The notes under the pieces: model-generated
What the model was told of the DNA's origin: nothing
The model's input: only the letters and a program-made list of their open reading frames with translations
Databases searched by the model: none
In this document: positions 57,982-64,000 of the stretch, piece by piece
Layout: every line of letters starts with the position of its first letter
Position numbering within the stretch: position 1 is the stretch's first letter
Program-made: the position numbers and the translations under genes
From: Magnaporthiopsis rhizophila
Lineage: Eukaryota; Ascomycota; Sordariomycetes; Magnaporthales; Magnaporthaceae
NCBI GenBank assembly: GCA_003049465.1
Contig: PYSS01000048.1
Span: 62,001-126,000, forward strand
Direction: 5' to 3'
DNA length: 64,000 nt

Positions 57982-58209
57982 ATGGTCGTCTTCTTCCCGG
58001 GCCCCGGCGGAGTCACCGTGACCTACCCGGTCTACTCGTACTTCCAGCCCGTCGTGGCGTCGCCCTCGGTCGTCGTCCAGCCCGTCATGACAGTCACGCC
58101 GGTCACGACAGTCACGCCCGTCGTCCAGGCCCAAGCCGTCTATCCAGTGACCCCCGTCGTCGCGCCGGCCTACCAGATCGGTATATACAACCAGCCGCCG
58201 AAGCCTTGA
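57982..58209 (+). CDS. Small V/P/T-rich protein with VTPV repeats
   Basis: 75 residues in one exon, starting MVVFFPGPGGVTV and ending NQPPKP. The middle is built from short Val/Pro/Thr repeats (VMTVTPVTTVTPV, YPVTPVVAP) with several Tyr and no Cys or Lys until the last residues. There is no signal peptide and no recognised domain. The ATG sits in a good context (ACATCATGG) after a pyrimidine-rich leader (CCTCCCGCTTCCCC), which favours a real gene. Low-complexity proline-rich proteins of this size often evolve fast, so homologs may be hard to find. Confidence 0.5.
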   Translation: MVVFFPGPGGVTVTYPVYSYFQPVVASPSVVVQPVMTVTPVTTVTPVVQAQAVYPVTPVVAPAYQIGIYNQPPKP

Positions 58210-59039
58210 CGTGCGTTGTTCTTTCCGATCGCCGTGAGAGCCAAGGAGGCCCTTGTGTCTTTTCCTCACCGGCATCGCTTGGGTTGCTTCTCATGATATT
58301 TTTAATTGGGGCTCCCCATCCTTTCCTTTCCCGTCGGCAATACTCCTCTACATCCTGCCTTGTTAGTCGACCCTCGGGGCCATGTACAACGCAGGCCGGG
58401 CTAGGACCAGGTACGCATGTGCGCTTATAATACATGAATCACGTCTCTTGTATGACTTTTCTCTGCGCTAGGTAGATCTCTGACGAGTGTCTAGGCCTGT
58501 TTCGCTATTTTGAGCCTTGGCAATGCAGAACGGCCTCCAACATCGGCGGGCACGAGCGCCTCGAGCCACCGCAAGATGTCCTACGACTTCTACACACTCA
58601 GGAAGCATTCGAGGCCACTATCACTGGCATAGCAGGATTCTGGGAGCAGGGGCTTGGACCAACCCGAGATATGGAGGCAACGGGAAAGGAACGTCGAGCA
58701 GGGGTTTTGGTGTTGAAAATTGAATAATCCAGTGTCCAATATTCGAAAAATTTCAGGTTTATTGTCTCTCTTGGCAGATAAATAGAAGAATAACAAAACT
58801 GCTCGTCGACTGTCTCTCCCGCCTTGGTGGAATCATGGACGTGGCCCCCGGATCTGCGTGCCGCTCCCCCAAACCCCACCTTCTCCTGCAGCGCACCCCG
58901 CCTCCGTCATCGCGGGGCGGGAGGGCGAGCTTAGCGCGACGCAGTGGACAAAGTTCTACAGACATTGAACTCTCCTCTCCCTACCTTGGACCCTTGAAGC
59001 CGAAAACATACAACTTCCGTAAATTCCCACACCAACAAC
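58210..59039. other. Intergenic region upstream of DcpS gene
   Basis: 0.8 kb with no supported coding region; includes the 3' flank of the small VTPV gene and the DcpS promoter. Confidence 0.5.
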
Positions 59040-60120
59040 ATGGCCGCCGCCGCCGCCGCCGCCGCCGAGGCCGAGGCCCTGGTGCCCAAGTTCAAGTTCG
59101 AGCGGCAGCTGAACCAAGGTGCGCAAACCCCCAAGGCCCTGCGTGGTTTACCGGTATTCCAGAAGGCAAAACAGCTGACAACTAAAAGACCAAGCCGGCC
59201 GGCGCATATCCCTCCTCGGCTCCATCGATGGACAGCCCGCGCTCCTGGTGGTCGAGCGCGCGCCCTTCGCCACGTCGCCCGACTACCTCGCCTCCATCAC
59301 CTCCACGCTCTCGACGGTCAAGAACCTAGGCAACAACGACATCTACCACTGGTTCATGGCCAGCACCGGCGGCGCTGGGGTCGCGAACGACAACGACAAG
59401 GACCGGCACGCCGACCTCAAGATCAACCTGATCTACCCCTGCACGGAGCAGCACATCAAAAAGTACAGCAAGCAGGGCGTGCGCGTCGTGACCGAGACGC
59501 CCGAGATCTACAGGGACAAGGTGAAGCCCTTCATGCAGGCCAAGCGCGAGGCCGGCCGGCTGAACTGGGTCTACAACATCATCGAGGGCCGCAAGGAGGC
59601 CGAGGACGTCATCTACCGGACGCCGCTGGGCTCGGCCGGCGACGAGGGGTTCCTGCTGCTGCCGGACCTCAACTGGGACCGCACCACGATCGAGGCGCTG
59701 CACCTGCTGGCCATCGTGGAGCGGCGCGACATCTGGAGCCTGCGCGACCTGCGGCGCAGCCACGTCTCCTGGCTGCGCCACATGCGGGCGCGGCTGCTCG
59801 ACGCCACCACGGGCGCGTACCCGGACGGCAAGGTCGAGGCGGACCAGATCAAGCTGTACGTGCACTACCAGCCGACCTACTACCACTTCCACATACACAT
59901 CGTACACGTGCAGCTCGAGGCCGGCGCCACGCAGGCCACGGGCAAGGCCATCGGGCTCGAGAGCATCATCGCGCAGCTCGAGGGCATGCAGGGCGGGGAG
60001 GAGGAGGACGCGGGTATGGATTCGGTGCCGCTGACCTACACGCTCGGCGAGGCGAGCGAGCTGTGGACCGACGTCTTTGAGCCCCTCAAGAGGACTGCTG
60101 CTGGTACTTCTTCTCAATAG
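59040..60120 (+). CDS. DCS1: Scavenger mRNA decapping enzyme (DcpS)
   Basis: Two exons, 59040-59118 and 59189-60120, give 336 residues. DcpS hydrolyses the m7GpppN cap left after 3'-5' mRNA decay. The sequence shows an Ala-rich start, PKFKFERQLNQ, RRISLLGSIDGQPALLVVER, NLIYPCTEQHIKKYSKQ, WVYNIIEGRKEAEDVIY and LLLPDLNWD. The HIT motif follows as YYHFHIHIVHV, with catalytic-triad histidines 259, 261 and 263. Length and order match the family. The last 35 nt of coding sequence overlap, antisense, the end of the GILT-like gene's coding region. Confidence 0.94.
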
Positions 60121-61195
60121 CCGCCACCAGTTTCTCGACCTCGGGGCCTTGCGGGCACTCGGACCATTGCCCTCCGTCACGGATGCACCAAATCTCGTCT
60201 GCCAGCCTCACGGTACAGCTCAGGGATACGCCGGCCTGTTTTGTTTGTTTTGATTTTGATTTTTTTTTCCTTCAGTTAGTTGTGCTCGTTTCCAACAGAA
60301 ACGATAATGAGGTGATACCCCATAGAGATAGAATGCGTACCTTTTCAGTCCTCTGGACGCTCTCCCTGAGCATGTCGGTCCCGTACGCGCCGTTGTCTTT
60401 CGTAGCACATTCGTTGAGGGCTTTCAGGTCCAGGGCGTGCTCGAGGGCGCACCCTTCAACGAGTTCCTTCTTGGGGATGTTGCGATAGTCGTTGGAGATG
60501 CACATGGTGAAGCCGAGGTAGGTCTTGGGGTCCGGGTAGAGTTCGGCGGCGCAGAGCTCGAGGATGTTGCCCATGCCTATGTTCAGGACGTCAGTATTGC
60601 ACCAGCTGGGACTTGATCGGGATAGGACGACGCACACTCGGCCGGTCCGTGAGGGCAGGCAACGCCACTGTCGCCGTCGGGACTGTTGCAGGCGGGGTCA
60701 GTTTCGATACCGTTCGGAGGACGCGGGAGAAGGGCGAGGCTTGAAGTTTGGCAAGAGGCAGGCATAACTTACGTGCCAATAAACGAAAGCGTGAAGTTGA
60801 CCTTGTCGTGCATCTTTTCCATGACCGGGAGCACCATGTGCTTCAAGCAGTCCTGTATTCCCGCCCCAGCACAGTTAGTCGGCCGTCAGGGGACGCAGGG
60901 GAGCAGGCAGGTAGGAGAAACCTACCCTCGCGTCTGGGCATTTGCTCATGATGTGGGCCTCGAGCGGCACCAGGCTGGCGGCCTTTGCTGGAAGATTCGG
61001 GGTCTCGGACGCGGGCGCTTTCGGGCCCATCTGCATCGGGATCTCGACCTGGACGCCCCCCAGGGGGCGGATGTGGACGAGGAACATGAAGAAGCAGGCC
61101 GCGACAATGACGGCGGTGATGCGTGACCGGCTTCGGCGCGTTGTGGACAGGGACCGGCCCCCGGACGGGATCGGGTATCTTTTGACGTCATCCAT
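60086..61195 (-). CDS. GILT-like thiol reductase, membrane-anchored
   Basis: Five exons: 60926-61195, 60773-60852, 60636-60682, 60341-60576, 60086-60235. All are GT..AG, in frame, giving 260 residues. GILT enzymes reduce disulfides in acidic vesicles. The family signature CPHGPAECMGNILELC (126-141) fits C-x-H-G-x2-E-C-x2-N-x4-C, with Pro where Gln is usual. Downstream come YLGFTMCISNDYRNIP and DEIWCIRDGGQW. The thioredoxin-like start VPLEAHIMSKCPDARDC has cysteines 86 and 92 five residues apart, not the CxxC of animal GILT. A hydrophobic segment at about residues 27-43 (ITAVIVAACFFMFLVHI) after a basic stretch predicts a signal anchor. The start at 61195 was chosen; another ATG at 61234 is in frame. 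Confidence 0.87.
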
Positions 61196-62156
61196 CGTTT
61201 CGTCTTGGCCGGGAGGCTGTCGGGATTCCTGCACTCGAGGGCGTCCAGTCTCGTTTCAGGAAGCTTGCTGCAAAAGGTGGGAAATCGCTGCTGTCGACAC
61301 TGCGCTGTCGGTTTGTCTTCGGAGAAAGTGGCTTAGAGTTTCTGCGCGGCTGGCGCTCTGGGCATGAACGGATCAAGAAGTGGAGACCGGTAGTGGCTCC
61401 AGCACATGGTCCATGTGGGGTAGCCGCCCCCAAATGCGTCGTTAAGTGCTGCCTTGTAATTCGCCCTCTGGGCCACTGTAACGTTCCCGTCCCCAGCAGC
61501 TGCAACAGAGGATCTCGAATGCGTGCCCCATTTGATGCCACCCCACGACTGCATTCAGTGCCAGATCGAGTGCTTAATCCTGGTGCCAATCGCGCCGGAT
61601 CGGCCTGGCGATCCATGGGAAGACGACCCATGGGTTGCTGCAATGCTCATGTGCCGTGCTCGGGCTGTTCCACGGACGCAAGTGAGAGCCTCCTGTTGGA
61701 CTCCATCTGGGCTGGCATCCCGCACATGCTTGTGTCCTTTGTACCTGGTCTTGTGCCCCAGCCAGCGTCGTCGTGCTCAGTCAATCGGGGCTTGGTCACA
61801 GCCACCTTTCCACTTTCCCACAAGTCGGACCGGGTTGCTTCGTTGGCAGGCATTAGATCCTCAAAATTCCCTCCCACCAGTCAGTCACTGACGCCGCCTC
61901 TCTCGAGGCCTCCATTCATGAGCGGCGCTGGGGCGTTCAAATTCCACACTCTGCAGCGCCGTGGCGGTGGGTCGCCCCGTCCTGAGCTTACACCAACTCC
62001 GCTACGACAACAAAAAGCAAAACAAAAAGGCACAGTCGGGCAGGCTTTTAGTGCTGCAGTCGCTGCTGTTGCTGCTGCTTGGGACTCTCTCTGCTGTGCT
62101 GAGAGCCATGCGCCGCCAGCCTTGAAACCTCGCTCACCCTGCCCCGACGTAAAAAA
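61196..62156. promoter_or_regulatory. Divergent promoter region GILT / hexokinase
   Basis: 0.96 kb between divergent starts. An apparent + frame at 61393-62205 crosses it but has no motif, and it overlaps the hexokinase start in another frame, so I reject it. No element is identified. Confidence 0.4.
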
Positions 62157-64000
62157 ATGCCACCTCAAGCTGCGCCCGCGATCAACGGCCACGCTTCCGC
62201 CGTGACTCCTCCAGCAAAACCTCTGGCCGACTTCCTACAGCCGCTACGCATCGACGGCGTCCTCGTCCACAAGCTCGCGCAGGAGTTGAGCGAAGTCTTT
62301 GTCGAGCTGGCTGCGCAGTCGGACGACCAGTTCCTGCCAACGCCCATCTCGCAGTCGATATTATCACGCCCTGTCGACGACGCTACCTCGGGCCCGTGAG
62401 TTTTCCCAGTCAGGCACTGCACCCATTATCCCCCGCTCAGCCCAAACCTGCTGCACGAAATTCACCCAACCCGCCTGCCCGTCGCCAACCAAGACTTGGC
62501 GAGACCAACGTGGGTCACCTATGTACTGTCCGGAGACTTGGTCGTTGCTCAAAGGCGAAACAAACAAGGCTTCGTGCCCGTGGGGGTCGCACGTCTGTGT
62601 GGGGGGTTTTCTGTCCAAGCATTAGGGATGCGTACAGGGCTGGGTGGCTGCGAAGGCGAACAACCTAGGTTCCCGTCTTGAAGCATGTGTGATCCCATGC
62701 GATTCGCGATGCCGCTTCGGGCGGTTCCTGGAGAAAGATCATCGAGTTGGCGGGTTTTTGACGAGGACGACCTGCTAATCGAATCATATACCTTACAGAC
62801 ACTTGGCTATTGATATGTAAGTGCCCTTTCAAATCTTATGGGGTCCCTCACCGGTCTACACCCATTGGTCTTCCTAGGGATACTCCCGCACTGTTCCTCG
62901 GGCTAACCTGTACCACCAGTGGCGGCACAAATCTTCGCGTTGCCTTCGTGGAGCTGGCCCATCATGCGCCGCAGGACAGCGAAGGAGAGAACGCCCAAGA
63001 TAATCGGTCCCTGCGCAGGCATCTTGAGCACAGCTGGCCCATAGGCGACCATCTGAAGAACGAGAACGCAAAGGGCCTCTTTGCCTGGATCGGCGCCCGC
63101 ATCGCCGAAGTCGTGGCGAAGGCATGTGACCAGCAGCTCGCCGGCATCGCTGCTGCCACCGAACTCCCGCTCGGCGTCACCTTCAGCTTCCCCATGGACC
63201 AAGAAACCCTCAATACGGCCTCGCTGCGTCAGATGGGCAAGGGCTTTGCCATAACCTCTCGACTAGATCTGGGCCAGCATCTGCTTGACGGCTACGAGTC
63301 GAGCCGCGGCGAGCTGCCTCGCATCCGCATCGCCGCGATTACCAACGACGCCGTTGCCACCTTGCTATCGTTCATGCACCAGTTCTCGGCGTCCTCAGCA
63401 TCGCAGGCAGGAACAGCAGCGACGATCCAGCGGCGTCCCGTCATGGGTCTCATCTGCGGCACCGGCTGCAACGCGACAGTGTTTATGGGTCTCGGGGGCC
63501 TCAAGCACAGCAAGCGCCCTAAGAAGGTGCAGACTCTGCCGGGAGAGGGTGGCGGAAGCAGCGGCGACGGACAGCTGAGCATTGCCGTCAATACGGAGTG
63601 GTCCATCAACGGATCAGCCGGCCCTCTGCGCAACAACGGTCTCATCAGCCGCTGGGACGACATGGTCAGCGCCGCCGCCGAGAAACCAGGCTTCCAGCCG
63701 CTCGAATACATGACGGCCGGTCTCTATCTGGGGGAGATTGGACGTCTCGCGCTTGTGGACTACATGACCAACGTCCTTGGAAAGAACCCAAAGACGTTCC
63801 CGGAGAAGCTGCTGCGGTGTTTCGAGCCCCGAAATACGACGTTCCTCAGTCACTTCAGCCCCAGCCAGGACGGAGACTGGTCCGGCTTGGTGGACAGGCT
63901 CAAGGACGAGTTCCCCACAGGCGGCGCCCAGCGACCGCTAGAAGCCATTGAGAACCTTCCGGCGGCCGAGTTCCGCTGGACCGAGGACATGGCACAGGCC
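62157..64000 (+). CDS. Atypical hexokinase-family sugar kinase (3' end missing)
   Basis: Exons 62157-62395, 62799-62816 (18 nt) and 62920 onward; the frame is open to the window edge, so the C-terminus is lacking. Phosphate-1 motif HLAIDIGGTNLRV (residues 81-93) is assembled across two introns, which confirms the tiny exon. Other hexokinase landmarks: PLGVTFSFPMDQ, then MGKGFAI in place of the usual WTKGF; catalytic-Asp region AAITNDAVATLLSF; phosphate-2 GLICGTGCNATVFMG, where typical enzymes have GTGTNACYxE; and NTEWSINGSAGPL. The catalytic ND is kept but several sugar-contact positions differ. It is therefore not a standard glycolytic hexokinase. A GlcNAc-kinase-like or regulatory hexokinase are the main options; neighbours do not decide. 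Confidence 0.85.

Noticed and set aside
61393..62205. 270-codon plus-strand frame upstream of the hexokinase
   Set aside because: No domain, no splice support, and it overlaps the hexokinase start in another frame.
1..64000. tRNA, rRNA genes and CRISPR arrays
   Set aside because: I looked for B-box-like GGTTCGA motifs and regularly spaced direct repeats; none was convincing. The tandem arrays present have no spacers.

Overview
The window reads as nuclear DNA of a filamentous ascomycete (Pezizomycotina, probably Sordariomycetes). Evidence: GC-rich coding sequence, genes mostly interrupted by short GT..AG introns (about 40-110 nt), no operons, genes on both strands, and a typically fungal gene set (DUF3638 giant protein, OPT transporter, fungal-type GILT, F-box/zinc protein, very small metallothionein). 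I resolved 17 genes to plausible complete reading frames, one of them running off the right edge. One more (F-box) has a disrupted 3' part, and two loci look like decayed genes. Exon coordinates come from reading splice signals and frames by eye; there is no transcript evidence.

Layout. 1-1.56 kb: remnant of a membrane-protein gene. 1.56-2.43 kb: hypothetical basic protein (-). 3.5-5.26 kb: broken protein-kinase-like gene (-). 6.8-17.5 kb: one giant eight-exon gene (-) for a 3204-residue DUF6606/DUF3638/DUF3645 protein; one intron carries a 12-bp minisatellite. 17.5-24.9 kb: gene-poor, with homopolymers, polypurine repeats and one secreted Cys-rich GPI-type protein (-). 24.9-27.5 kb: ABC-F ATPase (+). 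28.0-29.9 kb: sphingoid-base/diacylglycerol kinase-like protein (-). 30.6-33.0 kb: tRNA dimethyltransferase TRM1 (-). 34.3-37.6 kb: importin MTR10/transportin-SR (-), divergent from the spliceosomal SmE gene (+, 38.5-38.9 kb). 39.1-40.0 kb: 5-formyl-THF cyclo-ligase (-). 41.3-44.6 kb: OPT oligopeptide transporter (+). 46.6 kb: 25-residue metallothionein with TATA box (+). 47.1-49.3 kb: UFD1-type protein with zinc fingers and an AZUL-like module (-). 52.1-54.7 kb: F-box protein (+). 55.3-56.8 kb: ARP6 (-). 58.0 kb: small V/P/T-rich protein (+). 59.0-60.1 kb: scavenger decapping enzyme DcpS (+), whose 3' end overlaps the antisense coding end of a GILT-like thiol reductase (-, 60.1-61.2 kb). 62.2-64.0 kb: atypical hexokinase (+), cut by the window edge.

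The genes form no single pathway. Several belong to RNA biology (TRM1, SmE, DcpS, and MTR10 as importer of RNA-binding proteins) and two or three to ubiquitin biology (UFD1-type, F-box, DUF3638). That mix is normal for a fungal chromosome arm and I do not claim a cluster.

I found no convincing new multi-gene system. The most interesting items are the antisense coding overlap DcpS/GILT, the SecA-like GEGKST plus DEAH combination in the giant protein and its repeat-bearing intron, possible dual-start TRM1, the tiny metallothionein, the atypical hexokinase with an 18-nt exon, the F-box gene with a 7-nt exon and apparent lesions, and a dispersed polypurine minisatellite family always purine-rich on the + strand.
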